In this document: piece after piece, positions 24,779 through 33,600 of the stretch
Numbering within the stretch: position 1 is the stretch's first letter
Layout of the letters: each line of letters begins with the position of its first letter
NCBI GenBank assembly: GCA_910575075.1
Contig: CAJTCY010000014.1
Span: forward strand, 1-64,000
Reading direction: 5' to 3'
DNA from: Lachnospiraceae bacterium
Lineage (GTDB): Bacteria; Bacillota; Clostridia; Lachnospirales; Lachnospiraceae
DNA: 64,000 nt
Notes under the pieces: model-generated
Databases searched by the model: none
What the model was told of the DNA's origin: nothing
Seen by the model: the letters and a program-made list of their open reading frames with translations, nothing else
Translations under genes and position numbers: made by a program

Positions 24779-26107
24779 TTACATATTCGCAATTAATGCC
24801 GCTATATCTTCTGGACTCATAGGACGATTGGGATCTGACATATCCGGCATAGGAGGTTTCTCTTCCTCCTCATATTTCTCAGTTGTCTCTGGAAGATCTT
24901 CAGACTCCGTCTTCGCAATCAAAGCCGCTATATCCTCCGGACTCATAGCGCTGTTAGGATCTGGCATTGAAGAATCTGACGCCTGACTTACTGCAGGCTG
25001 TTCTTCCACTACAATTGGTTCTGGCACTGGAAGTTCATCCACTGCAGAAGCCTGTTCTTCTTCTGCAATTGGTTCTGACATTAGCTGTGCTTCTGCCGCC
25101 TGCTGACTGTCTATTGCTGTTTCTTCTACCTGATTTGTTATTGCAGGCTCTTCTGCCTGTTCTTCTTCTGCTTCCTGATTTGTTATTGCAGGCTCTTCTG
25201 CCTGTTTTTCTTCTGCCTCCTGATCTGTTATTGCAGGCTCTTCTGCCTGTTTTTCTTCTGCTTCCTGACTTTCCATTGCAGGTTCTTCTGCTGGCTCTTC
25301 TTCTGCTGAAGGCAGATATTCTTCTGCTTGATCTGTTCCATTTGTCTCTTCTGATGACGTTCTATCTGTCATAGAGCCCGTTTCAGAAGTCATGATCTTT
25401 GACTCTGCTGCCTCTATCGCACTGTTATACGATTCCTCCAGAGACTGTTTGGAAGTAAGAATATTTTCCGAAATCTCATCTGCCTCTTTTTCCAGCAAAT
25501 CTTTTAATTCTGTAATCCTCTTAAAGATCTCGTCGGTACTATTATCAAGTTTCCTGGCTTCCTCATCACGTATTTCTCCCTGCTGGGTAAGAAGCTGCTC
25601 CTGCATACCTGCAATAGAATTACGGAATTCTTCCATCTGAAGTAATAACTTATCGTTTGAATTCATCAATGCATCTGCATTTTCTTTACTGCGGCTGATC
25701 GTAATTTTAGCAATTTTTTTCTGATCTTCTACAATACTATCCAGCATAGTTGCTATTTTCTTCTGATTCACATCCCCAGCTTTTTCCAAAGGCATAATTT
25801 TCTGCCCTATAAAATTAAGTTTCTCATCTAAATCCTGTACTTTCTTTTGAATAATCACATAAGAACTCTTCTGTACATTCATAATATCAGAATACTGCTC
25901 TCTGCGGTTCTGTTCCTCCAGATCCTTCCACTTAAACCAACTGTTCAGGGTGAGGATAGAACATACAAGAGTTATGAGCGTTGAGACTGCCAAAATTGTA
26001 TAATCCTCAGGAATATTAATAATTATGTAGATATCAATTAAACACATTAATAACGTAATAACTGACGTGGTTCGTACCCTTTTCTTTGGTTTTTTCTCAT
26101 TTTCCAT
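24779..26107 (-). CDS. Membrane-anchored coiled-coil protein with Glu-rich repeats
   Basis: A 442-aa protein: two membrane helices (about 15-32 and 38-56), a long cytoplasmic coiled coil (about 60-235), a Glu/Ala-rich repeat region, and a C-terminus carrying the motif MSPEDIAALIA twice (each behind SDPN). The motif resembles the short SQ-EIDALL peptide of the flagellar switch protein FliM, but no flagellar genes are nearby. Start at 26107 with GGAGG upstream; the longer frame to 26161 lacks a site. No family recognised. The architecture suggests a polar or septal scaffold whose C-terminal peptides recruit a partner. Confidence 0.7.
   Translation of the reverse strand: MENEKKPKKRVRTTSVITLLMCLIDIYIIINIPEDYTILAVSTLITLVCSILTLNSWFKWKDLEEQNRREQYSDIMNVQKSSYVIIQKKVQDLDEKLNFIGQKIMPLEKAGDVNQKKIATMLDSIVEDQKKIAKITISRSKENADALMNSNDKLLLQMEEFRNSIAGMQEQLLTQQGEIRDEEARKLDNSTDEIFKRITELKDLLEKEADEISENILTSKQSLEESYNSAIEAAESKIMTSETGSMTDRTSSEETNGTDQAEEYLPSAEEEPAEEPAMESQEAEEKQAEEPAITDQEAEEKQAEEPAITNQEAEEEQAEEPAITNQVEETAIDSQQAAEAQLMSEPIAEEEQASAVDELPVPEPIVVEEQPAVSQASDSSMPDPNSAMSPEDIAALIAKTESEDLPETTEKYEEEEKPPMPDMSDPNRPMSPEDIAALIANM
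25141..25275 (-). repeat. 45-bp tandem repeat inside the coiled-coil gene
   Basis: Three near-identical 45-bp units (25141, 25186, 25231) plus a degraded fourth encode a 15-residue repeat like AEEPAITDQEAEEKQ. In-frame copy changes would alter linker length only. Confidence 0.85.
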
Positions 26108-26284
26108 AAATATTCCTCCAGGCTGTAAATTATTAAGAATTCTTTTTCTTAATGATAGCATAACTCTTTAAAGTTTGCAATGAATTTGACTTTTGAGTTT
26201 CCCTATTTGACACTGTTGACAAGCAGAAAAAAATCGGAAAATTCAAACTCTTATGTTACCAGTGGCAAATAATACACATAATCT

Positions 26285-27163
26285 CTATCGTTTTGCTTTC
26301 CGGTAACCCGCATTTTCTGCCTCCTGCTCTGAGCTGAAAATCACCAAATACTTAGAATCCTCCATCTCCTCATAAGCAGCCTGCCCAGGACAGTGATAAA
26401 TCTTTGACCGGGAATTTCCGCGAATCTCCACTTGTTCATCTGCCAAACTGCTCTTATTAAAATCCTGCTTGTCAAGACTGCTTTCGCCTGTTGCATAATC
26501 TATACTAATTCCTGGCTGTACATTATAAATAAACACATGAAAGAATACTCCCTGCCCCTTATCTTCTACAGACATCGCCTCCATCTGCACTCCTTTTGCA
26601 AGCAGATCATCTCCCTCAAAAACTGGAGTTACTCTGTACAGTACATGGTTTCCTGTTTCCTTTACGTAATCGGCTACCATATTTTCAAATGGAAGCATAC
26701 CATCTACATTCATATACCGCGTTCCGGTAATCAAATTTTTTTCATTCGCATTTTCCCCTGAAAGCTGATAACCAATCAAATGACAACGGTTATATAAATA
26801 TTTTCCATCCACATTGTCGTATTTAACCGTATGCCATCCGCTAGGCTTTATCTTCCCGATACTTCCCCTTTCCTCTACAGGCATAAGATCTGTCCCTACA
26901 TTTGCATAGGCGGTGCCGCATCTGTCTAATTGATCCAGATCACTGTAAATCTCAAAGGATTCTTCCGTAAAATCAGATTCAGAAAATTCCGGCTTGTTTC
27001 CGTTTAGTTCAACATAAGGCTCTCCCATATAATCGGGAATATCTTCAAGATTAATCAGTTCCTGCTCCTTTTGCGTCTTTTCTTTCGAAACAAAATCCGT
27101 ACATCCTGTTAAGAACATACAGCAAACAATCAAGACCAGAAATTTTATTTTTTTATCGCTCAT
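26285..27163 (-). CDS. Secreted DNA/RNA non-specific endonuclease (lipoprotein)
   Basis: A 292-aa lipoprotein with lipobox FLTGC (Cys about residue 21). The nuclease domain of the Endonuclea_NS_2/NucA type covers about 80-225 with KPSGWHTVKYDNVDGKYLYN, RCHLIGYQLSGENANEKN and ITGTRYMNVDGMLPFEN. The catalytic motif is RCHLIG where RGHLIG is usual. A C-terminal module (RGNSRSKIYHCPGQAAYEEM) resembles the Ada-type metal-binding tail seen in secreted nucleases. It would degrade extracellular nucleic acid, for nutrition or uptake. Its start overlaps the upstream small gene by four bases. Confidence 0.85.
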   Translation of the reverse strand: MSDKKIKFLVLIVCCMFLTGCTDFVSKEKTQKEQELINLEDIPDYMGEPYVELNGNKPEFSESDFTEESFEIYSDLDQLDRCGTAYANVGTDLMPVEERGSIGKIKPSGWHTVKYDNVDGKYLYNRCHLIGYQLSGENANEKNLITGTRYMNVDGMLPFENMVADYVKETGNHVLYRVTPVFEGDDLLAKGVQMEAMSVEDKGQGVFFHVFIYNVQPGISIDYATGESSLDKQDFNKSSLADEQVEIRGNSRSKIYHCPGQAAYEEMEDSKYLVIFSSEQEAENAGYRKAKR

Positions 27164-27579
27164 TTTATTTTTTTATAAACCTCCCTGGTAATTTTATCAT
27201 GCGAAGAACCTGTAAATATTTCGCTTGTTTCCCGTTTCCAATTTCCATCTGTCACATCTATATTAAAATAAGTATCTGCCGGATACCGGCGGTTCCAATG
27301 ATACAGAATAATTTTATTAATATCCACAAGATAGCCAGAAATCTCCTGGTTTTCCACAAAACAATAATCATTTTCTCCAGCCTGGTTTAAAAAATCTTCT
27401 GCGGCAATTATAACTGCATCGGTGCATTCTCCAAACATGGAAAAGGAATATTCATTCATATATAATTTTCCATTTCTGCATTGGTTGATCATATCTTCCC
27501 GCAAAATTTTATCCTGACTTTGACGGCGTTGATTGAACATCATCCCTTTTCTGTCGTCTATACATACTATAAGAATCAT
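27160..27579 (-). CDS. Conserved small protein coupled to the nuclease
   Basis: A 139-aa soluble protein beginning ILIVCIDDRKGMMFNQRRQS and containing AEDFLNQAGENDYCFVENQE and KIILYHWNRRYPADTYFNID. I recall close relatives in many Lachnospiraceae, often labelled ribonuclease Z without the metal-binding motif; that label is not supported here. GGAG precedes the start. The ATGA overlap with the secreted nuclease implies a joint role, possibly immunity or regulation, which is inference. Confidence 0.65.
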   Translation of the reverse strand: MILIVCIDDRKGMMFNQRRQSQDKILREDMINQCRNGKLYMNEYSFSMFGECTDAVIIAAEDFLNQAGENDYCFVENQEISGYLVDINKIILYHWNRRYPADTYFNIDVTDGNWKRETSEIFTGSSHDKITREVYKKIK

Positions 27580-27619
27580 TTTAAATCTCCATTCACAAAT
27601 CTATAACATCAAATAATAC

Positions 27620-27660
27620 CAAGAGTACTTCCACGCCCCAGCGTGGCAAGTTCTAACCTA
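27620..27660. repeat. Dispersed palindromic repeat, copy 2
   Basis: AGTACTTCCACGC-CCCA-GCGTGGCAAG keeps the inner CCACGC/GCGTGG palindrome and the CAAG-TCT trail of copy 1 (24673); the outer arms are degraded. Confidence 0.5.
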
Positions 27661-27664
27661 TACA

Positions 27665-27697
27665 ATAAAAACACACCGTCTGCAAAAAAAACGGTGC
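27665..27697 (-). terminator. Terminator of thyX
   Basis: On the minus strand GCACCGT (27691-27697) pairs with ACGGTGTG (27672-27679), followed by TTTTTATTG. Confidence 0.6.
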
Positions 27698-27804
27698 ATT
27701 TATCTCTTTTGTTACCATGTCTCAGGATATTTGTCTGACAATCTGTCCACAGACGACGTACTAAGTACTTTTATGATTATTCAACGCCAGTCTCCATACT
27801 ATTT

Positions 27805-28449
27805 TTATCCTTCTATATCTTGAAAAAATACAGGTAATTTTTGTTTCATTACTTCCAATATCAATTTTGATACTTCCCTCATCTGCGGATGTGCGCCGTT
27901 GTCAATCCTTAATTTAAAGAAATGCCTCCACTCTCTCAGATTCATTGTCATCACTATCTCAGTCTTTAGAGAATTTGGTAAAACAGCTCTTGCTTCCTGT
28001 GGTGACGCACCTGCTTCAATCATTTGAAAATAATATTTCTCTGCACATTCCATAGATTCCTGCCATATCTTATATTTTTTGCAGTCAACAGGATTATTCA
28101 TATCATATGCAAAACCTGTTGATATATCAATAACTGATATCTGATTTTGAAATTTATCTTTTGAGTAATTACAATAGCGTGTACTCTCTTGACTATAACT
28201 GGCAACTCTATGTCTTACAATCTCATGTGTGACTCCTCGGTCACATATCACTTTTACTGTTACACTCTCATGTTCAATGACTGATTCATGGCCTCTTTTG
28301 ATGATTGCTGCAATAAATTTCTCAGCCGAATCACTGTCTATTCTATCTTCACTTTTATAGCATACACGCCCTATTTTTTCTATTTTTTTTAAAATTTCCG
28401 TATATTCTGCCATGTCAACAATTTCTATCTTTGGTTTGACTATTATCAT
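27805..28449 (-). CDS. thyX: FAD-dependent thymidylate synthase
   Basis: A 214-aa ThyX, making dTMP from dUMP with methylene-THF and FAD/NADPH. The ThyX motif RHRxxSxxxxSxRY is present as RHRVASYSQESTRYCNY. Later pieces GASPQEARAVLPNSLKTEIV and LREWRHFFKLR are also typical. Start at 28449 (ATG) with GAGGTG 6 bases before; a GTG at 28458 overlaps that site. It stands alone with its own terminator. Confidence 0.95.
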   Translation of the reverse strand: MIIVKPKIEIVDMAEYTEILKKIEKIGRVCYKSEDRIDSDSAEKFIAAIIKRGHESVIEHESVTVKVICDRGVTHEIVRHRVASYSQESTRYCNYSKDKFQNQISVIDISTGFAYDMNNPVDCKKYKIWQESMECAEKYYFQMIEAGASPQEARAVLPNSLKTEIVMTMNLREWRHFFKLRIDNGAHPQMREVSKLILEVMKQKLPVFFQDIEG

Positions 28450-28597
28450 ATTTTTCACCTCTAGTATTCTTCCATTAATTTCTCTTTTTTAAATATTTTT
28501 GTTGTTTTTCTTATTTTTCATTTATTCTACCTTATTTTATACTTGCAGACAACAAAACTACTTCATATTTTCATTTTAATTCATGCCCAACACTTCT

Positions 28598-28723
28598 CTA
28601 TCTCCGTATTTTCCTGCAGGCTGCCATTCCCGCGTCACCATTTACAAAAGTAACTGCTATCCATGGTAATAGCAACATAATCACCATAGAAACGATGAAC
28701 CAGAAAATAAAATTATTTTTCAT
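28598..28723 (-). pseudogene. Truncated small membrane protein gene
   Basis: On the minus strand ATG at 28723 opens a 41-codon frame, MKNNFIFWFIVSMVIMLLLP, continuing WIAVTFVNGDAGMAAC before turning into unrelated basic residues and a stop. The first 36 residues look like the start of a small multi-helix membrane protein. The abrupt end suggests truncation. The ribosome site is weak. Confidence 0.35.
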
Positions 28724-29041
28724 AGTAGTATGTACATCTCCCAATAATGAAAATATGCCGCTTAGTTACAAAATCAGTATTTCTTAAATTTTTGTTTATT
28801 TTAACACATACTTATGATTTTTTCTACTATTGCCTTTCTTTCGTTTGCACATTTTTATGCCGTTTTTCAATGTCAGTAGGTCTTGCCGCTAAATTTTCTG
28901 AAATATATCCTTTATTTGCAAGGGCAAGTGGTTCGTCATGACCACTTGCCATGCCGGTGCTTAATCCATTAATATCCATTGCTCTCAATGTTCCAAGCTT
29001 CCATACCTCTCTGTTTTTAATTTCTCCACCGAAGCAATCAT
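28724..29041. other. Intergenic region with a perfect stem-loop
   Basis: No gene is supported. GGCAAGTGGT (28923-28932) and ACCACTTGCC (28941-28950) form a perfect 10-bp hairpin with no T-tract. A minus-strand frame from about 29040 to 28827 is open and coding-like (for example GMASGHDEPLALANKGYISE) but has no ribosome site; it may be a gene fragment. Confidence 0.35.
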
Positions 29042-29560
29042 CTACAGGTTTTCATAATGAACTAACTCATTCAAAGGAATACGCTGTGCAGTATGACGTT
29101 CTGGGTCGGCAGGGCTTCCATCCGCATATCCTATTGCTAAAATATTGATTGGCTCAAGGGTATCTGGAAGTTTAAACTCCTGCCTGATAACATCGGGCTT
29201 AAAATAGCATATCCAGACAGACCCTAATCCCAGCTCAGTGGCTTCCATCATCATATGGTCTGTGAGGATTGACGCATCTATATCGACAGTCTTTTTGTTA
29301 TCAAATGGGCGGGTCCATGCTTTCGTATGCTCGGAACAAACGATGATTGCCAGAGGCGCTCCATAAAGATTTGCCGCTTTTCCTACTTTGTTCAATCCCT
29401 CATCTTCCTGCACAACAATAAGGCGGACGGGCTGCAAATTCGCTGCTGTAGGCGCTGCATGTGCAGCTAATAATATTTTTTCCAACTTTTCTGGTTCTAC
29501 CTTTTTGCTCTTGTAATCACGGACAGAATAACGTGATTTTGCAATTTCTAAAAAATCCAT
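29042..29560 (-). CDS. Nitroreductase family protein
   Basis: A 172-aa FMN-dependent oxidoreductase of the nitroreductase fold, with the FMN-binding start SRYSVRDYKSKKVEPEKLE, AAPTAANLQPVRLIVV, and the C-terminal ELGLGSVWICYF and ILAIGYADGSPADPERH. It would reduce nitro compounds, quinones or flavins in the cytoplasm. GGAGG precedes the start. A good promoter and a symmetric operator lie just upstream, but no regulator gene is next to it. Confidence 0.9.
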   Translation of the reverse strand: MDFLEIAKSRYSVRDYKSKKVEPEKLEKILLAAHAAPTAANLQPVRLIVVQEDEGLNKVGKAANLYGAPLAIIVCSEHTKAWTRPFDNKKTVDIDASILTDHMMMEATELGLGSVWICYFKPDVIRQEFKLPDTLEPINILAIGYADGSPADPERHTAQRIPLNELVHYENL

Positions 29561-29610
29561 AAATATTCCTCCTGTTATAAAACTTGTATTTCATGTTTCA
29601 TTGCACTATA

Positions 29611-29638
29611 ATTATATCGTAAACATATCTAAAGACAA
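29611..29638 (-). promoter_or_regulatory. Promoter of the nitroreductase gene
   Basis: On the minus strand: -35 TTGTCT (29633-29638), 16-bp spacer, -10 TATAAT (29611-29616). Confidence 0.65.
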
Positions 29639-29644
29639 GAATAC

Positions 29645-29673
29645 ACTTTTTAGGTATATACTACCCAAAAAGT
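29645..29673. promoter_or_regulatory. Palindromic operator upstream of the nitroreductase
   Basis: ACTTTTT (29645-29651) and AAAAAGT (29667-29673) are symmetric about 29659, as are GGTA (29653-29656) and TACC (29662-29665); 11 of 14 positions pair. It resembles HxlR/MarR-type sites that control nitroreductase genes. The regulator is not in the neighbourhood. The rest of 29674-29833 shows nothing I can name. Confidence 0.5.
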
Positions 29674-29833
29674 AAGTTAGGAGAATTTCTATGAGCATAA
29701 ATTGCAAAAACAGCGGCTCTGAATATTGTTTTTCAAAACCGCCGTAAAAAATATGCTGACCAATTATTTTTAACCAAAGGCTTTACTTCCTAGGCAATTT
29801 CTGTAATTATAAATTGTATAATACTTTCCTGCT

Positions 29834-30547
29834 TTAAGCAATTTCCAGTGCAATTTCCATCATTGTGTGGAATGTTGTCTGTCTTTCAGCTGAGGTTGTC
29901 TCTTCGCCAGTTACCATACTGTCGGAAATTGTACAGATGGCAAGTGCATTTTTCCCTGCTCTGGCAGCCGTCATATAAAGTCCTGCAGTCTCCATTTCCA
30001 CCGCCAAAACTCCCATTTTAGACCATGCCATTGTTGAACCGGATTCATCATAAAAAGCATCATGAGAATACACATTTCCCACCATAAAGTGGAGTTCATC
30101 CCTTTTTTCAGCCTCTTTCACTGCTTTACTTAAAAGTTCAAAAGACGCTGTTGGAGCAAAGGTTCCAGGCAGAAGGAACTGGTTTGCAAAGTTGCTATCC
30201 GTACATGCTCCTATAGCAATTACGATATCTTTTACATTTAATTTTTCAGACATAGAACATGCTGTGCCAATACGGATAATATTTTCTACATCATATCCAT
30301 GAAACAATTCATAAGAATAGATCCCCATAGAAGGCATCCCCATTCCACTGGCCATCACGGACACTTCTTTTCCTTTATAGGTTCCAGTAAATCCATATAT
30401 GCCACGCACCTGATTGACCATACGGACATTTTCAAGATAAGTATCTGCAATAAATTTTGCGCGGAGCGGATCGCCTGGCATAAGGACTGTCTTTGCAAAA
30501 TCTCCTTTTTTTGCTTCAATATGCGGAGTAGGAATTATCAAACTCAT
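29834..30547 (-). CDS. deoD: Purine-nucleoside phosphorylase (DeoD type)
   Basis: A 237-aa hexameric-type phosphorylase that splits purine nucleosides to base and (deoxy)ribose-1-phosphate. Recognised by TPHIEAKKGDFAKTVLMPGD, PLRAKFIADTYLENV, IRIGTACSM, AVEMETAGLY and ICTISDSMVTGEETTSAERQ. AAGGTG precedes the start. It diverges from the Crp/Fnr regulator at 30687, which may control it. Confidence 0.95.
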   Translation of the reverse strand: MSLIIPTPHIEAKKGDFAKTVLMPGDPLRAKFIADTYLENVRMVNQVRGIYGFTGTYKGKEVSVMASGMGMPSMGIYSYELFHGYDVENIIRIGTACSMSEKLNVKDIVIAIGACTDSNFANQFLLPGTFAPTASFELLSKAVKEAEKRDELHFMVGNVYSHDAFYDESGSTMAWSKMGVLAVEMETAGLYMTAARAGKNALAICTISDSMVTGEETTSAERQTTFHTMMEIALEIA

Positions 30548-30686
30548 TTTTCATCACCTTTTATCTTTCTTTTATAATTTTTTGTGGTACAATATCAGTA
30601 TTGCTGGTTACAGTTCACACAATTTTTTCCATGTTGTATGCTGCAGGATGAGCTGCAACTATCGTTCTCACCAAGGAGGTGTACAG

Positions 30687-31385
30687 TTGGAAAATACAAA
30701 TATATATTATCCCAAACTCTATAGCTGGCTTGCCGGTATCCCAGTATCTGAAATCGACAAACTTGTAATAAGACAATTTGAAGCCGGTGATATGATTATT
30801 TACAAAAACCATCTTTTTAAGTATGTTTCTATCGTGCTGGATGGAATTTGCAATGTAATCAATCAGCTTGACAACGGCACTGAGGTTATTACTCTGCGTC
30901 TATCCAGCGGGAATTTGATTGGTGTCTCAGAAAGTGTTCTGGGCAGTATGCGCAATATCGCTTCCATAAAAGCCTGCACCAGAATTGTCACTGCTGAATT
31001 AGACCTTCAGACTTTTTGGCACTGGCTTGATAGCTATCCCTGTTTTGCAAAATTTGTACTCAAAGATCTTGTAACCCGCCTTCATTACACTGCTGATTTT
31101 TCTGCTAATTGCCAGTCAAGCGCTTCAAAAATCAATCTGGCAAAGTATTTTATGGATCGCTATAATTTCGAAGCTTCTTCTGCTCCTCCTGACAGTAAAA
31201 TTTCTGTCAAGATTCAGGAAACCCATGAAATAATCAGCAACTTTCTCGGAGTCAACACACGTACTGTTGAAAGACATATCCATGCGTTGAAAAAGGATGG
31301 TCTTATCAGCACATCCAAAGGAAAGGTTTACATTTCTTCTTCTCAATATCAAGAGCTGTTGCACTATGTAACTTCAAATTTATAA
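30687..31385 (+). CDS. Crp/Fnr-family transcriptional regulator
   Basis: A 232-aa regulator with a cyclic-nucleotide-binding-like sensor domain (about 20-125, DMIIYKNHLFKYVSIVLDGI, SGNLIGVSESVL) and a C-terminal winged HTH (HEIISNFLGVNTRTVERHIH). The start is TTG at 30687, set by AAGGAGGT at 30673-30680; the frame is open upstream to 30582 without a site. No iron-sulfur cysteine set as in FNR is present. It is divergent from deoD and may regulate it or itself. Confidence 0.85.
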   Translation: MENTNIYYPKLYSWLAGIPVSEIDKLVIRQFEAGDMIIYKNHLFKYVSIVLDGICNVINQLDNGTEVITLRLSSGNLIGVSESVLGSMRNIASIKACTRIVTAELDLQTFWHWLDSYPCFAKFVLKDLVTRLHYTADFSANCQSSASKINLAKYFMDRYNFEASSAPPDSKISVKIQETHEIISNFLGVNTRTVERHIHALKKDGLISTSKGKVYISSSQYQELLHYVTSNL

Positions 31386-31572
31386 AAATTATATCGAAAG
31401 TGCTGGCAAATAAATACGACATTTGGCGGAAACTTTTTCTCTTTTTTCCAAAAATCCAGTCTCATTTTTGTATTTTTTTCACAAAAATAATTTGATAGTA
31501 TAGATTGTTCAACTTTTTCTGTCCACATTTATATACTAACACCAAAATCCTCTCATTTCTTATGCTGCTAAC

Positions 31573-31601
31573 TTGTATTTATTCGGCTGACCGTATATAA
31601 T
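31573..31601 (+). promoter_or_regulatory. Promoter of the HTH/two-component operon
   Basis: -35 TTGTAT (31573-31578), 17-bp spacer, -10 TATAAT (31596-31601). The preceding 31386-31572 is AT-rich and shows no gene. Confidence 0.65.
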
Positions 31602-31637
31602 TATAGCTAATAGAGCTTTGAGAAAGGGTGAATGAAA

Positions 31638-31826
31638 ATGTTAGAGTATATTTCTGCCCCGGAAGCAGCGAAAAAATGGGGCATTTCAGAAAGACGGGTA
31701 CAGAAGCTATGCGAGGAAAACCGTATACCAGGCGTGGCAAAATTTAGTCGTATGTGGCTGATACCAAAGGATGCAGAAAAGCCCGCTGATGGACGACGTA
31801 AAGAATTTTCTAAAAGAAAGGAATGA
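31638..31826 (+). CDS. Small helix-turn-helix (excisionase-like) protein
   Basis: A 62-aa protein consisting of one MerR/Xis-type winged HTH: YISAPEAAKKWGISERRVQK, then CEENRIPGVAKFSRMWLIPK. Start at 31638 fits AAAGGG at 31623-31628; 31632 is too close. Six bases separate it from the response regulator, so they share a transcript. Such small HTH proteins often come from mobile elements, which hints that the whole resistance-type cassette is acquired. Confidence 0.75.
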   Translation: MLEYISAPEAAKKWGISERRVQKLCEENRIPGVAKFSRMWLIPKDAEKPADGRRKEFSKRKE

Positions 31827-31832
31827 GTATGT

Positions 31833-32498
31833 ATGGCTATTATTCTAATTGCAGAAGATGAAAAAAACATGCAGGATATTATTGTGGAATACATGAAGCA
31901 TGGTGGTCATTCTTGCATGACGGCTGACGACGGCATAGATGCTGTTACAATTTTAAAGAATAATCCTGTTGATTTAGCCATTTTAGATATTATGATGCCA
32001 CACTTAGACGGTTTTTCTGTTTGTAAGATAGCAAGAGAAATGTATAATCTCCCCATTATCTTTCTTACTGCAAGAGAGGGCGAGGACGACAAACTAAAGG
32101 GATATGACATAGGTGCAGATGATTATATGACAAAGCCATTCAGCCCAAAGGTGCTATTAGCAAAGGTCAACGCTTTACTGCGCCGTTCTTCGCCAGAAAA
32201 TACACAGGAAACTCTTACTGTTGGTAATCTGATTTTAGTACCAGCTTCACACAGCGTTATAGTAGATGGCAATGATATTGATTTAACTTATAAGGAATTT
32301 GAGTTATTGCGTTTATTTATGCAGAACAAAAATCAAGTATTTTCACGTGAACAGTTATTAAACAGAATTTGGGGCTATGATTTTGAAGGAAACACTCGGA
32401 CAGTAGATACCCACATCAAAACCCTGCGGCAAAAACTCGGTACAGAGGGACGCTATATTGTTACACTGATACGTTCCGGTTACAAATTTGAGGTGTGA
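31833..32498 (+). CDS. OmpR-family response regulator
   Basis: A 221-aa regulator: receiver domain (about 3-118; phospho-Asp in LAILDIMMPHLDG, switch Lys in YMTKPFSPKVLLAK) and a winged-helix DNA-binding domain (about 130-220; NRIWGYDFEGNTRTVDTHIK). It is followed by its kinase and an ABC exporter. Its likely target is the pair of direct repeats at 33641-33676. Confidence 0.93.
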   Translation: MAIILIAEDEKNMQDIIVEYMKHGGHSCMTADDGIDAVTILKNNPVDLAILDIMMPHLDGFSVCKIAREMYNLPIIFLTAREGEDDKLKGYDIGADDYMTKPFSPKVLLAKVNALLRRSSPENTQETLTVGNLILVPASHSVIVDGNDIDLTYKEFELLRLFMQNKNQVFSREQLLNRIWGYDFEGNTRTVDTHIKTLRQKLGTEGRYIVTLIRSGYKFEV

Positions 32499-32500
32499 TT

Positions 32501-33589
32501 ATGAAAAAGATAAATGATTGGCTTTGTCTGAATACAGTCAGAAAGAAAGTGTTTTTGCTTTCAAAATTGGCAGGCGCAATTATCGTTTTATTTTATGTGT
32601 TCACATCAGAATTACCAACCAATCGAAACATATCTTTTGCAATTTGGTTTGCCTTATTGATAGCTGTTATTATGGGCGTGGATGTCATGCTTGGCCGTTT
32701 CATTTCAAAGCCTCTTGGTGAAATCAACCGCACCGCAGGACAAATGGCGAAGTTGGATTTTTCAGCTCATTGCAGCATTCACACAAATGATGAATTTGGA
32801 GAGCTTTCACAAAACCTAAATACTATGTTTTCCAACTTACAAGATATCCTTGAAAAATTGGAAGCAGCAAACAAACAGCTTGAAAAAGACGTGGCACAAG
32901 AGCATTTGATATTGACACAAAGAAAAGAATTGGTTGATAGTTTATCTCATGAAATGAAAACACCGCTTGGTATTGTCCGCGCCTATGTTGAGGGACTGAA
33001 AGAAGAAACGGACGAAACGAAAAAGCAGCATTATATGGACGTTATATTATCTGCAACAGACCATATGAACACTATGATAGTGTCTTTGCTTGATTTGTCC
33101 GCATTGGAAGCAGGAGCCGTAAAACTATCAGAAGAACGATTTGACTTTATTGAGTTGGTTGAAACAGTTGCCGGACGTTTGCTGATTGACACCCCAAATA
33201 CAAATTACCACTTTACCTATGAACTGCCAGAGGTCAAAGTATTTATTCGTGCGGATAAATACCGCATAGAACAAGTCCTTAATAATCTGATATTGAACGC
33301 AAAAAACCATGTCAGTGATGACGGTGAAATCCATTTGTCTGTTATTTACCGTAAAAACAAACTACAATTCAAAATTTACAATCAAGGGAAACAAATACCG
33401 CCGCAGGATATAGAAAAAGTCTGGCAAAAGTTCTATCGTGGAGAAAATCCACAGAATGATAAGCATTATAGCTCTGGTCTTGGACTTTCTATCGTTGCTC
33501 AAATTCTTTCCATGTACAACACGGAGTACAATGTACGTAACCTGCCGAATGGCGTTGAATTTTATTTTTATTTTCCTACAATAGCATAA
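32501..33589 (+). CDS. Sensor histidine kinase
   Basis: A 362-aa kinase with two membrane helices close together (about 17-35 and 43-65), a very short external loop, a HAMP domain (about 65-120), the H-box LVDSLSHEMKTPLGIVRAYV, and the N and G boxes (NNLILNAKNHVSD, SSGLGLSIVAQIL). The short loop is typical of kinases that sense peptide antibiotics within the membrane together with an ABC transporter. Start at 32501 (ATG) with GAGGTG 6 bases before. Confidence 0.92.
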   Translation: MKKINDWLCLNTVRKKVFLLSKLAGAIIVLFYVFTSELPTNRNISFAIWFALLIAVIMGVDVMLGRFISKPLGEINRTAGQMAKLDFSAHCSIHTNDEFGELSQNLNTMFSNLQDILEKLEAANKQLEKDVAQEHLILTQRKELVDSLSHEMKTPLGIVRAYVEGLKEETDETKKQHYMDVILSATDHMNTMIVSLLDLSALEAGAVKLSEERFDFIELVETVAGRLLIDTPNTNYHFTYELPEVKVFIRADKYRIEQVLNNLILNAKNHVSDDGEIHLSVIYRKNKLQFKIYNQGKQIPPQDIEKVWQKFYRGENPQNDKHYSSGLGLSIVAQILSMYNTEYNVRNLPNGVEFYFYFPTIA

Positions 33590-33600
33590 GGCCCAAATGG

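Noticed and set aside
24967-25374. 135-aa Leu-rich plus-strand protein
   Set aside because: Antisense of the Glu-rich 45-bp repeat; the Leu/Pro pattern is a by-product.
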